Of a stretch of DNA of 64,000 bases, positions 8,140-15,987 are shown one piece after another. The notes below the pieces were generated by a model. That model did not search any database. It was given only the letters and a program-made list of their open reading frames with translations, and was not told the DNA's origin. The first letter of the stretch is position 1; every line of letters starts with the position of its first letter. A program made the position numbers and the translations under genes. Source of the stretch: JAFGIG01 sp964397545 (GTDB lineage Bacteria; SDB-A); contig CAYNIW010000008.1 of assembly GCA_964397545.1 (NCBI GenBank), forward strand, positions 14,642 to 78,641, given 5' to 3'.

Positions 8140-9128
8140 CGGGCAGCACTTTCACAAAAACCGTGGACACGCATATGAACAGGGTTCGTCTCGATTCATA
8201 TCTTACGGCTTCCGGCGCTCCGACGAGCAGGTCGAGGCTGAAAAAACTCATAGAAGAAGGCAAAGTGACCGTCAACGGCGAGACGGTTCGCGTTCCCCAT
8301 CATTACTTAAAAAGAGGCGACATAGTTGAGGTTGTTTTTCCGAAAGAACCGGGCCTTTCCCTCGAACCTGAAAATATCGAGATAAAAATTGCATACGAAG
8401 ACGAAGATATTGCAGTTGTGGACAAGCAATCCGGTATAGTAGTCCATCCGGCTAAAGGAAACAGGGGGGGGACTCTTGTAAACGCGCTGTTGTATCACGG
8501 CAGACTTTCCGAAAAAGGAAAGGACGATTACCGGCCGGGAATAGTCCACAGGCTCGACAAGGACACTTCGGGACTGATGGTGACGGCTAAAAACGATAAA
8601 GCATACAGAAGCCTGCAGAATCAGATTCTTTATAGAATAATGATACGCGAATACTTGACTCTTGTCTGGGGGGACCCGGGAAAAGGCGGAACTATAGACG
8701 CGCCGATAGGGAGAAGCACTGTGAACAGAAAGAAAATGGCGGTGACTTCCTTCAGATCCAAAGAAGCGAGAACTCATTACAGAACCCTCGTAAACTACGG
8801 CGCGGCGACTCTGATTTTGTGCCGTTTAGATACAGGAAGAACTCATCAGATTAGGGTCCACATGAGCCACGCCGGACATCCCGTAATAGGCGACCGGGAA
8901 TACGGCGGTTTTACAAGATATCCCAAAGGGGTCTCCGGCAAATGGTCGAAACAGATTGGAATAATCAACTCGCTCGCCCCGAGACAGGCTCTTCACGCGG
9001 CGAGGCTCTCTTTTGACCATCCGTCCGGCAAAGGGAAAGTGAGATTTTTTTCGCCTTTGCCCGGCGATCTCATCCCTCTTTTTTTATTCCTTTCCAGTGA
9101 GAGATCCGCTTATTTGTATTCCACGTAA
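8133..9128 (+). CDS. RluD-family 23S rRNA pseudouridine synthase
   Basis: This is a 331-residue pseudouridine synthase. An N-terminal S4 RNA-binding domain (LDSYLTASGAPTSRSRLKKL, about residues 19-75) precedes the RluA-type catalytic domain. The active-site motif is GIVHRLDKDTSGLM (Asp in RLDKDTSG), followed by GRTHQIRVH and HPVIGDREYG. RluD modifies helix 69 of 23S rRNA; whether this copy is RluD or a paralogue cannot be told here. ATG 8133 overlaps rph; an internal ATG at 8175 is a possible alternative start. Its last 19 bp overlap the convergent gene on the minus strand. Confidence 0.93.
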   Translation: MLTGSTFTKTVDTHMNRVRLDSYLTASGAPTSRSRLKKLIEEGKVTVNGETVRVPHHYLKRGDIVEVVFPKEPGLSLEPENIEIKIAYEDEDIAVVDKQSGIVVHPAKGNRGGTLVNALLYHGRLSEKGKDDYRPGIVHRLDKDTSGLMVTAKNDKAYRSLQNQILYRIMIREYLTLVWGDPGKGGTIDAPIGRSTVNRKKMAVTSFRSKEARTHYRTLVNYGAATLILCRLDTGRTHQIRVHMSHAGHPVIGDREYGGFTRYPKGVSGKWSKQIGIINSLAPRQALHAARLSFDHPSGKGKVRFFSPLPGDLIPLFLFLSSERSAYLYST

Positions 9129-9637
9129 ATAACTGACACCATAGTATTGCCAGTATTCGAGTCCTTAAAAGTGCTTACCGTAGCTTCGGTTTTCTCTTTC
9201 TTTATCTGTATCAGATAACCTTCTGTAGTTGATGTCTCCAAAACCGTTTCCCATCCGCTGAGGTTTTTGTAGCGGGTCGCCGCTTCTCGCGGACTGTCTC
9301 CAGTTTCGAACACAACAGTGTAATGGCTGAAGTCGGGTTCATCTGAGACCATGACGCTTCTGGCTTTTCCTCCGGGATATATAAGTTCGCGGTTCAAATC
9401 ATAATCACTGAGGTCCACCTCTTCAGCATACTCATAAGAACCCGTTGAATCCTTGATCGTCACATTTCCGTTGGAAATATCGACCTGGTCTCCCGTCAGG
9501 CCTTCCGTTATTTTTTCTCCGAGTTCTTCTTCAACTTTCTGTGATATTTTATCTCCGAGGTTGCACGCTCCGCAGCAACCCTGTATAAATAAAACCAGAG
9601 ATAAAAAAACCGAAATCATAATCGTTTGTCGAATCAT
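9110..9637 (-). CDS. Predicted lipoprotein of unknown function
   Basis: This 175-residue protein has a lipoprotein signal peptide: a hydrophobic stretch ending in FIQGC, with mature Cys near residue 21 and several further Cys (GCCGAC). The mature part is small, acidic and probably mostly beta; I recognise no family. It contains a phrase typed as WETVLETSTTEGYLIQIKK that resembles short mixed alpha/beta periplasmic domains. Its start overlaps the stop of the small membrane-protein gene upstream (9634-9637), so the two form an operon. It is an envelope protein; function unknown. Confidence 0.8.
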   Translation of the reverse strand: MIRQTIMISVFLSLVLFIQGCCGACNLGDKISQKVEEELGEKITEGLTGDQVDISNGNVTIKDSTGSYEYAEEVDLSDYDLNRELIYPGGKARSVMVSDEPDFSHYTVVFETGDSPREAATRYKNLSGWETVLETSTTEGYLIQIKKEKTEATVSTFKDSNTGNTMVSVIYVEYK

Positions 9638-9852
9638 TTTTCCTCCGTTTCTCCGGGTTTTTCACTTTTTTTTCTCAGCTCATAATTTCTTTTTTTTACC
9701 AAACTTATCAAGGTAACGACGAAAACATCTGTTCCCAAAACGATTAAAGCAATAGGCCAGTCTCTCCTAACCTCGAGATAACCAGCGTTCGACAGCCATG
9801 CCAAAGCGCCGAAGATTATCAAAAGTATACTGAAATTCAAATAGAACTTCAT
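9634..9852 (-). CDS. Small two-helix membrane protein (LiaF-like/DUF5668-type)
   Basis: This 72-residue protein has two membrane segments (about residues 4-20 and 33-52) separated by EVRRDWPIALIVLG. A W-P-hydrophobic-LG turn of that kind is typical of the short DUF5668/LiaF transmembrane family. A charged Lys/Arg/Glu tail follows. It is the first gene of a two-gene minus-strand operon with the lipoprotein and is divergent from porX. Such proteins often sit with cell-envelope stress systems; the assignment is a resemblance only. Confidence 0.7.
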   Translation of the reverse strand: MKFYLNFSILLIIFGALAWLSNAGYLEVRRDWPIALIVLGTDVFVVTLISLVKKRNYELRKKSEKPGETEEK

Positions 9853-9971
9853 TTTTCCCCCTTTCGCAAGATAAAATTACAACAACACGGTGCGTCCTGT
9901 CAAAGAAAATGCCCCGGCCTTGCTTTGGCATAAGCATAGGATTAAAACAAAATAATAAAGAAAGGATCCAA

Positions 9972-11531
9972 ATGCCCTCCAAATACAAAATAATATGGAT
10001 TGACGACGAGGTAGAGTTGTTTGAACCTCACGTGAGGCTTCTCAACAAGCAGAATTACGAAGTAAAAACAGCGAATAACGGCTATGACGCGGTCTCAATG
10101 ATTGAGAAAGAATCATTTGATCTCGTCTTTCTCGACGTGATGATGCCGGGAAAAGACGGCATTAGCGTCCTCGACGACATAAAAAGCATCAAGCCGGCTC
10201 TTCCCGTTGTCATGATAACAAAGAGCGAGGACGAAATAACAGTCGAAGAAAGCATAGCATTAAAAGCAGATGATTACGTAGTAAAACCGGTTCAACCGAG
10301 TCAGCTTATCGCAGTCTGCAAAAAATTTCTCGAAAGAGGAAGGCTTATAGACACGAGGATTCCTCCGAGATACACGGAAGAATTGAAGTCGTTTAAAACG
10401 AATTTCGAAAGTGACGATCCCAAGATTTGGATTGAAACCGCGAAAAAAATAAACTCGTGGACATTGAGGCTTCTCGAAAGTTCCGATTCAATGCTTCGTG
10501 AGGTACATAACGACATAAGGAAGGAAGCTGACCTTTCCTTCTCTTCTTTTCTTCAGCGCCGTTACTCTGAGATGATAAATGAGGATGATTTGCCTGTATT
10601 TTCGCATAGTTTCCTCAAAAAAATCTTGTTGCCGCTTTTTGACGAAAAGCATCCGATCCTTTTTGTCATAATAGACTGCATGCGTTCGGACCAATGGACG
10701 GAGATATCGAAATTCCTCGAAAAGAGCTTTTCTATCAGCTCTTCTTACTACTACTCGATAATACCGTCAGCTACGCCTTACTCGAGAAATTCAATTTTCT
10801 CAGGAATGACTCCGGATTCAACCGTGTCCAAATTTCCCGAGTTTTTAAGCATTCTCGAACAACCTCATCAGAACAAATTCGAAAAAGATTTCCTTTTATC
10901 ATTTTTCAGAAAAGTAAAAGGGGTCAACGACAGCGATATAATTTATAAAAAGATACTTAACAAAACAGGCGAGCTTTCTCTTCTTTCTGAGATTGAAAAA
11001 ATGTCTTCGTTTCTATTTGCGGCTGTCGTCGTAGATTTTGTGGATATTCTGTCCCATTCAACTTCGAGAAACCCCATTCTCGAAGAAATGATTCACGATG
11101 AAATAGCTCTCAAGAAAGCCGCCATTACCTGGTTCGACAATTCGCCTGTGATGAAAACACTCGTTAAAGCCGGTGAACTTGGCATGACCGTCGTGATTAC
11201 AACCGACCACGGATCAGTTCAAGTTAAAACGCCGGCCATTCTCAAAAACGCTCAGGGCGATGTTTCGGCGAACCTGCGGTATAAATACGGAGAGAAACTG
11301 AATGTCATTGACAAACACAGGGAAAGGGCTGTGGTCATAACCGATCCGAAATCATGGGGTCTTCCCTCTCACGGACACAAATACAATTATGTAATTTCCA
11401 CTCATGATTCTTTCCTCGTGTATCCCACAAATCCTGAACAATACACGAAAGACTATATGAACACGTTCCAGCACGGCGGAATATCGCTCGATGAAGTAAT
11501 AATACCATACGCAGTTCTGAAACCCAGATAA
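9972..11531 (+). CDS. porX: PorX-type response regulator with PglZ phosphatase-like domain (T9SS regulator)
   Basis: This 519-residue protein has an N-terminal receiver domain (acidic pair D11-D12, phospho-acceptor D55 in FLDVMMPGKDG, K105 in VVKPVQP). A helical linker and a PglZ/alkaline-phosphatase-superfamily domain follow (IIDCMRSDQW near 235, TTDHGS near 411, SHGHKYNY near 465, FQHGGISLDE near the end). This is the architecture of PorX, which with PorY/SigP controls type IX secretion in Bacteroidota and whose PglZ domain cleaves nucleotides. The start is ATG 9972 behind AAAGGA; reading from 9909 adds 21 residues that precede the usual N-terminus. T9SS cargo at 38.5, 59.9 and 61.7 kb supports the assignment. 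A possible promoter (TTGCTT, 17 bp, TAAAAC) lies in the divergent gap. Confidence 0.92.
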   Translation: MPSKYKIIWIDDEVELFEPHVRLLNKQNYEVKTANNGYDAVSMIEKESFDLVFLDVMMPGKDGISVLDDIKSIKPALPVVMITKSEDEITVEESIALKADDYVVKPVQPSQLIAVCKKFLERGRLIDTRIPPRYTEELKSFKTNFESDDPKIWIETAKKINSWTLRLLESSDSMLREVHNDIRKEADLSFSSFLQRRYSEMINEDDLPVFSHSFLKKILLPLFDEKHPILFVIIDCMRSDQWTEISKFLEKSFSISSSYYYSIIPSATPYSRNSIFSGMTPDSTVSKFPEFLSILEQPHQNKFEKDFLLSFFRKVKGVNDSDIIYKKILNKTGELSLLSEIEKMSSFLFAAVVVDFVDILSHSTSRNPILEEMIHDEIALKKAAITWFDNSPVMKTLVKAGELGMTVVITTDHGSVQVKTPAILKNAQGDVSANLRYKYGEKLNVIDKHRERAVVITDPKSWGLPSHGHKYNYVISTHDSFLVYPTNPEQYTKDYMNTFQHGGISLDEVIIPYAVLKPR

Positions 11532-11536
11532 ACCGG

Positions 11537-11803
11537 TTATTTACTCTGAGAAACTTTCAGTATAATACCGTCTTCGTCAATAGTCACTCTTGTCACTTTT
11601 TGAGATAAAGAATCGCCAAACGAAACATTTTTTCTGAATGTGAAAACTTTCATTATTTTCGGAGCTTTTTTTGGAAAACTGACTCCGAGTTTTTCTGCGA
11701 GTTTTTTGTCAGGCGAGCTCTCGACGGTTTTGATGTCCCGCTCCGCGGATGCAAGATCGGGAAATTTTTCAATAATTTTTTTCAGAAGTTCTTCGTCTTT
11801 CAT
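11537..11803 (-). CDS. Small protein of unknown function next to C25-like peptidase
   Basis: This 88-residue protein has no signal peptide. The first 45 residues look helical (KDEELLKKIIEKF, AERDIKTVESS). The C-terminal half looks like a beta-hairpin rich sequence (KVFTFRKNVSFGD, QKVTRVTIDEDGIILKV). It begins 13 bp after the C25-like peptidase stop, so the two are presumably co-transcribed, and it could be an inhibitor, chaperone or substrate of that peptidase (inference only). It ends 5 bp from the end of porX, in convergent orientation. I recognise no family. Confidence 0.65.
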   Translation of the reverse strand: MKDEELLKKIIEKFPDLASAERDIKTVESSPDKKLAEKLGVSFPKKAPKIMKVFTFRKNVSFGDSLSQKVTRVTIDEDGIILKVSQSK

Positions 11804-11816
11804 ATTTTCTCCGTGT

Positions 11817-12827
11817 TCATTTTAATGTTAAAAATGTTTCCGCAAAACCGTAAACGACAAATTGCAGCAATGTTTTTTTGTCGTCTTCATCGAGAAATCC
11901 CTGCTGTCTGATCATTTTCCTTGAAAAATCGACCTTCGCGTTTTTGAGAGCCTGGGCGGCGGGAAATCCCCTCAGCATATATTGTAAAAAATATTTCACG
12001 ATAAGGTCTGCTTCCTGGTTTGGAGGGCTGTAAGGTCCGTATGAAATTGTAGTGGAGCCGACGAAAATCTGAACTCCTTTCTTGAGAAAAGCAACCGGTA
12101 TGCTGTCGTCTTTTCCCCTCTTGTTCAAAAGTCCCCCGTAACAAGCTTCTGATACCACACAACTTTTGTCGGCTGTTATAATATCCGAAGAAGAAAGAAG
12201 CAGCGGATATTCGTAGGTCCCCTGACCGAACCATAGAGCTCTTTTTTTGTCCCCGTGAACATTAAAATAGAGCAGGCTGTTGTCGGCAGACAATATATCT
12301 TCGCCTAAATTACCTCTTTTTGCCGGCGGAGACAGAATCAGAGGGGCTTCGGGAGACAATACGGCATAAACTTCAGCAGAAGCTTTTTCCCAAACTTCCG
12401 CTGAAATTCCCCTTATTTTTATCACCGACACTTTGTCAGCTGAATTTTGTATGAAATAGGGCAGAAAATCCGGATTGCTTTTGTCACTTGGTATCCTTGA
12501 AACCGGAAAATCCGGAACGAGGAATTCCTCCTCCAGGCATCCGTAAGGGTTATCGGATAAAACGCAGGTATCCGCGTCAGAAGCGGGATTTTCAAGCTTG
12601 AAAAAAGGGATGCATTCGTCATCTCCCACAAGGGTTAAGTTGTCCTTGCGCGTCAGGACATTTTTCAAAATTCCCGCTCGGAGTTCTTCCGGGCTGAAAT
12701 TCGCTTTTCCGGCTATTTCTTCCGCGATGAAAACCTCGCCTCGCTCACAAAGGTTATCTGAGACACAAAAGGCGTCAATACCCTGTTTTTTCAATTTTTC
12801 CAGAGATAAAACAAATGAGTTCGCCAC
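11817..12827 (-). CDS. Gingipain-fold (C25-like, clan CD) cysteine peptidase without signal peptide
   Basis: The 336 residues read like the catalytic core of peptidase family C25. LTLVGDDECIPF (about 64-75) and FPVSRIPSD (107-114) match the GD..xIPs and vGRlp motifs. His191 lies in YFNVHGD and Cys229 in SEACYGG, 38 residues apart as in caspase-fold enzymes. FVGSTTISYGP (255-265) matches the strand after the catalytic Cys. Unlike gingipains it lacks signal peptide, propeptide, immunoglobulin domain and T9SS sorting domain, so it should be cytoplasmic. It lies next to porX, convergent, and pairs with an 88-residue gene. A CHAT-type caspase-like peptidase is the alternative; the C25 motifs make that less likely. 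Confidence 0.78.
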   Translation of the reverse strand: MANSFVLSLEKLKKQGIDAFCVSDNLCERGEVFIAEEIAGKANFSPEELRAGILKNVLTRKDNLTLVGDDECIPFFKLENPASDADTCVLSDNPYGCLEEEFLVPDFPVSRIPSDKSNPDFLPYFIQNSADKVSVIKIRGISAEVWEKASAEVYAVLSPEAPLILSPPAKRGNLGEDILSADNSLLYFNVHGDKKRALWFGQGTYEYPLLLSSSDIITADKSCVVSEACYGGLLNKRGKDDSIPVAFLKKGVQIFVGSTTISYGPYSPPNQEADLIVKYFLQYMLRGFPAAQALKNAKVDFSRKMIRQQGFLDEDDKKTLLQFVVYGFAETFLTLK

Positions 12828-12921
12828 TTTATTTTCTACTCTCGTAAAGTTATAATTAATTTTACAAAAGCGCTTAAAAATAGTAAATGATAAAATGTCA
12901 GTAAATCACAGAGGAGAGACT

Positions 12922-13689
12922 TTGAAAAAGAGCATCATTTTTTCTTTTATTCTTTGGCTTTTTTCTTTTTCAGGCAGATCCATAACCCTGCCTGACGGAG
13001 CGCAGAACACCGACAGAAAATATTTTTATGAATACTGGGGCTCTCTTTTCCTCCACACTGAGATTGGCAATATACACATAATCAGCGACGATACTCTCTT
13101 TATTGAAACAGTGAAAACCGTCCGTGGAGTATCGCCGGAATCCGCTCTCGTTCTGCTGGATCTTATCAGGACAGAAACAGACACTTCCTCAGGTATATTG
13201 AACTGCTCTTTCTATGGGCCCGGAGACGATTTTCCTGAAGCAATCGACTGGCAGGTTGATTTTATATGCCATGTCCTCCCTGACATGAACCTGAACCTTT
13301 ATTCCGGAACGGGCAATATCGACGTTCACGAAATGTTCGGCAGGGTCTCATGCAATGTCGGAACAGGAAATATAAATATGGCCGGAGGGAACGGAACCGT
13401 AGAGTTGAAGATGGACACAGGCAACATAAACCTCAGATGGAGCCTGAAAAACACCGACGCTCTTCTCGTAAAGGGAAATACAGGCAACATTACCCTTCTT
13501 CTTCCTTTATCCCTTTCGGCTCAGTTGACTGTCAAACTCCCTTCGGGGAATTTTTCGATATCGGGTTTCGAGGAAGTTCTCACCAATTCATCTTCCGAAC
13601 ACGGAATGTATGTTTATACTTTGAAGGAAGGCGGTTCAAAAATCGACGTCGAGAACCTTCAGGGAAATATAACCATTCTGGGATACTGA
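12922..13689 (+). CDS. Exported DUF4097-like beta-helix/adhesin-head protein
   Basis: About 255 residues. After a signal peptide (KKSIIFSFILWLFSFSG) the protein has repeated short strands with the motif T-G-N-I (SGTGNIDV, GTGNINM, DTGNINLRW, GNTGNITLLL, PSGNFSISG). That is the pattern of DUF4097/GIN-domain single-stranded beta-helix proteins, usually periplasmic or surface-exposed. The chosen start is TTG 12922, 4 bases behind GAGGAGAG; an ATG at 12895 would put a charged nine-residue extension before the signal peptide. A promoter-like TTTACA lies at 12861-12866 in the divergent gap. Its role is not known. Confidence 0.8.
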   Translation: MKKSIIFSFILWLFSFSGRSITLPDGAQNTDRKYFYEYWGSLFLHTEIGNIHIISDDTLFIETVKTVRGVSPESALVLLDLIRTETDTSSGILNCSFYGPGDDFPEAIDWQVDFICHVLPDMNLNLYSGTGNIDVHEMFGRVSCNVGTGNINMAGGNGTVELKMDTGNINLRWSLKNTDALLVKGNTGNITLLLPLSLSAQLTVKLPSGNFSISGFEEVLTNSSSEHGMYVYTLKEGGSKIDVENLQGNITILGY

Positions 13690-13691
13690 TT

Positions 13692-14684
13692 TTGAAGTTT
13701 CCAAAGGGCAATCTCATCATAGAAAATACCAAGCTGAGCTTTGTCGATTTCGACAAGGTCCTGAACGCCTCCAAACAGGAGAGAGCCTACAAGATATCCG
13801 GTTACATTTCCATAATCTATCCTGAATCGATTGACCTTCTTCTCGTGAAAAACGGCGAACCGTATAACGCGATTACTTTTACTCACGATAAAAAATCAGT
13901 AATTGGAATTTCGGAAGTCATTGAAAGAGCAAAAAAATCAGTTATGGGCATTGTCAATTTTTATGAAGTCCCCGAGGAGCTTCTGCTGTTCATCCTGATA
14001 TCCGCCACAAGGAAGCCGGTGTTCAGCGCACTCGGTTGGGAAAAAATTGAAAAAATAATCAGCAACAAAGAAACCCTCATTTCAAAATTCTATTCAATAA
14101 ATTTCACCGGATTTTTGGAATTCGTCTGCGACATCGACCATAATTATCTAAAAATAATCAACGGGGAAATAGTAAAAGGTTATTACGCCTCAAAACTTAC
14201 AAATCAGGCCAGCTGGCCTGAATTTATCATGCTCCTCGAAGAATACTTCACTAAAAGAAAAGGAAACATTCGTATAGAAGGATACCTGTGCAAGACCGAC
14301 GACAAAGAAGTTCAGGCTTCTCCGGCTCAAATCGCTCTTTTTTTTAACGCGATAAACAGCACTTTCTCGAAATTTTCCGACGTGCTCGGTAAAACAATAG
14401 TCGAAAACACCGCCTTGACAAGCTATAACAGGATAAAAGAACAGTTCAGTTTCATGGAAAATTCTGATTTTAAAAACCTGACTGTTGAAGGGTCCATTGT
14501 AACGACTCCGCAGGAACTCGTGAGGACATTCGCTGCGTGGTTCGACCTTATAAAGACTTCTTTTTCCTCCATTATCGGCGATACAGAATCTGAAAATTTC
14601 ATACAGCAGGCGATACATGAATACAGGTTCGCTCTCAAATCCATAGGCTTCTTCGAAAAAAGCAGCCTTTCATTCAAAGAATGA
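13692..14684 (+). CDS. Conserved-looking cytosolic protein of unknown function
   Basis: About 330 residues from TTG 13692, two bases after the preceding stop; the open frame extends further upstream, but that part lies inside the DUF4097-like gene. The first 70 residues (FPKGNLIIENTKLSF, YKISGYISI, DLLLVKNGEPYNAITF) resemble the DUF4388/PATAN style of domain: a short effector module where residues judge low-level expression or gliding. The rest is helical with no motif I know. There is no signal peptide or membrane segment. It overlaps rsmI by 4 bp (ATGA), so it is expressed with it. Confidence 0.68.
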   Translation: MKFPKGNLIIENTKLSFVDFDKVLNASKQERAYKISGYISIIYPESIDLLLVKNGEPYNAITFTHDKKSVIGISEVIERAKKSVMGIVNFYEVPEELLLFILISATRKPVFSALGWEKIEKIISNKETLISKFYSINFTGFLEFVCDIDHNYLKIINGEIVKGYYASKLTNQASWPEFIMLLEEYFTKRKGNIRIEGYLCKTDDKEVQASPAQIALFFNAINSTFSKFSDVLGKTIVENTALTSYNRIKEQFSFMENSDFKNLTVEGSIVTTPQELVRTFAAWFDLIKTSFSSIIGDTESENFIQQAIHEYRFALKSIGFFEKSSLSFKE

Positions 14685-15361
14685 AATCCGGTTCTCTCTA
14701 CGTAGTATCAACTCCTATCGGAAACCTCGAAGACATAACATTTCGAGCGGTGAGAATTTTGTCTGAAGTCGATATTATCGCCTGCGAAGACACGAGAAGA
14801 ACTTTTCTGCTTATGCAGAAATACGGCATTAAAAATAAAACAATCTCTTACAACGAAAACAACAAGAACTTCAGGACTCCTAAACTCATTTCGCTAATAC
14901 GGAATTCTCTTTCCATCGCCCTTGTCAGCGATGCAGGGACTCCGGTAGTATCAGATCCGGGGCAGACTCTCATCCAAAAATGCATAGAATACGGCATTAG
15001 AGTAGTTCCCGTTCCAGGACCTTCGAGCGCGGTTTGCGCTGTTTCGGTTTCGGGTTTCAGGGCGGAGGAATTTCTTTTTCTCGGTTTTCTGCCGAAAAAA
15101 AAATCCAAAAGAACGAAAAAACTCATTTGGGCGTTTCAGACGGGGATTCCCTCTGTGCTCTATGAATCCCCTCAAAGGCTGGCGAGGACTCTTTCGGAGA
15201 TATCCGAACAAGAACCTAAGAGATGTCTTTCTGTGGCGAGAGAGATGACGAAAATAAACGAGGAATTCAGGTTCGGTTCAGCTGAAAAATTAGCCGAAGA
15301 ATTTTCAGGGAAAACAGTCAAGGGAGAGATTGTAGTGGTGATTGGCGGAAAAGAAACATGA
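14681..15361 (+). CDS. rsmI: 16S rRNA 2'-O-ribose C1402 methyltransferase RsmI
   Basis: The 226-residue protein has the RsmI signature in order: LYVVSTPIGNLEDITFRA at the N-terminus, CEDTRRT near residue 37, ALVSDAGTPVVSDPG near 80-95, then VPVPGPSSAVCAVSVSG and FLFLGFLP. This is a tetrapyrrole-methylase-fold SAM enzyme that methylates C1402 in 16S rRNA. It is a little shorter than the E. coli enzyme, lacking much of the C-terminal domain. It overlaps both neighbours by 4 bp. Confidence 0.96.
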   Translation: MKSGSLYVVSTPIGNLEDITFRAVRILSEVDIIACEDTRRTFLLMQKYGIKNKTISYNENNKNFRTPKLISLIRNSLSIALVSDAGTPVVSDPGQTLIQKCIEYGIRVVPVPGPSSAVCAVSVSGFRAEEFLFLGFLPKKKSKRTKKLIWAFQTGIPSVLYESPQRLARTLSEISEQEPKRCLSVAREMTKINEEFRFGSAEKLAEEFSGKTVKGEIVVVIGGKET

Positions 15362-15987
15362 TACCGGAAAAAGCAGTTTCTCTATTCAGAAAAACAGTAA
15401 GACCTGCTGTCGTCTTTTTTCAAAAAACAGGATTTTCCCCCGATTCACTCACAGTTTTAGGACTTCTTTTAACTTTTGTCTCATCTTTTTTTATCGCCAC
15501 GGGCAATTTTTTGGCAGGAGGTCTTATTCTTCTTTTTTCAGGCCTTTTCGACACTCTCGACGGTGAACTTGCGAGAATCTCATCAAGGGTTTCTCCGAGA
15601 GGGGCGTTTCTCGATTCTACACTCGACAGAATTAGCGAATTCACGTCTCTCGGAGCATTCGCATACTGGGCTCTCTTCACTGACAAGGGTTCTTTCAGCG
15701 CCGGATTCGCTGATAAAAATACTTTTGTTTTAATGTTATTTATAGTATTATTTGGCTCATTGCTGACAAGTTACCTGAGGGCGCGAGCGGAAGGCCTCGG
15801 AAATAAAGCCAGACAAGGTTTTTTTGCCAGGCCCGAGAGGGTTGTTTCGACTGCATTGATAGCGATAATCGGCAAGAAGTACTTTTTTTGGGGCTTTGCG
15901 GTTCTTCTCCTTCTCGTCAGCGCCACTTGTATTCAAAGGTTTTTCGTTATATGGAAGAATTTTTCAGGAGGTAAAGATGGCAGATAA
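15358..15987 (+). CDS. CDP-alcohol phosphatidyltransferase, probably inositol-phosphate transferring
   Basis: This 209-residue integral membrane protein has about six hydrophobic segments. The family signature D-G-x2-A-R-x8-G-x3-D-x3-D is complete: DGELAR, then RGAFLDSTLDR (about residues 66-88). These enzymes join a CDP-activated lipid to an alcohol. The next gene, overlapping by 11 bp, makes myo-inositol 1-phosphate, so the most likely product is phosphatidylinositol phosphate, as in the actinobacterial and Bacteroides pathways. PgsA-type phosphatidylglycerophosphate synthase is the alternative. Family is certain; substrate is inferred from the gene pair. Confidence 0.88.
   Translation: MIPEKAVSLFRKTVRPAVVFFQKTGFSPDSLTVLGLLLTFVSSFFIATGNFLAGGLILLFSGLFDTLDGELARISSRVSPRGAFLDSTLDRISEFTSLGAFAYWALFTDKGSFSAGFADKNTFVLMLFIVLFGSLLTSYLRARAEGLGNKARQGFFARPERVVSTALIAIIGKKYFFWGFAVLLLLVSATCIQRFFVIWKNFSGGKDGR

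Noticed and set aside
10026..10037. CCTCACGTGAGG palindrome with the parS core CACGTG
   Set aside because: Only the central eight bases match the parS consensus, and it is inside porX coding sequence (EPHVRLL); likely chance.
13350..13691. Long open frame upstream of the unknown gene at 13692
   Set aside because: It lies wholly inside the DUF4097-like gene and its translation is Arg/Gly/His-rich and looks random.
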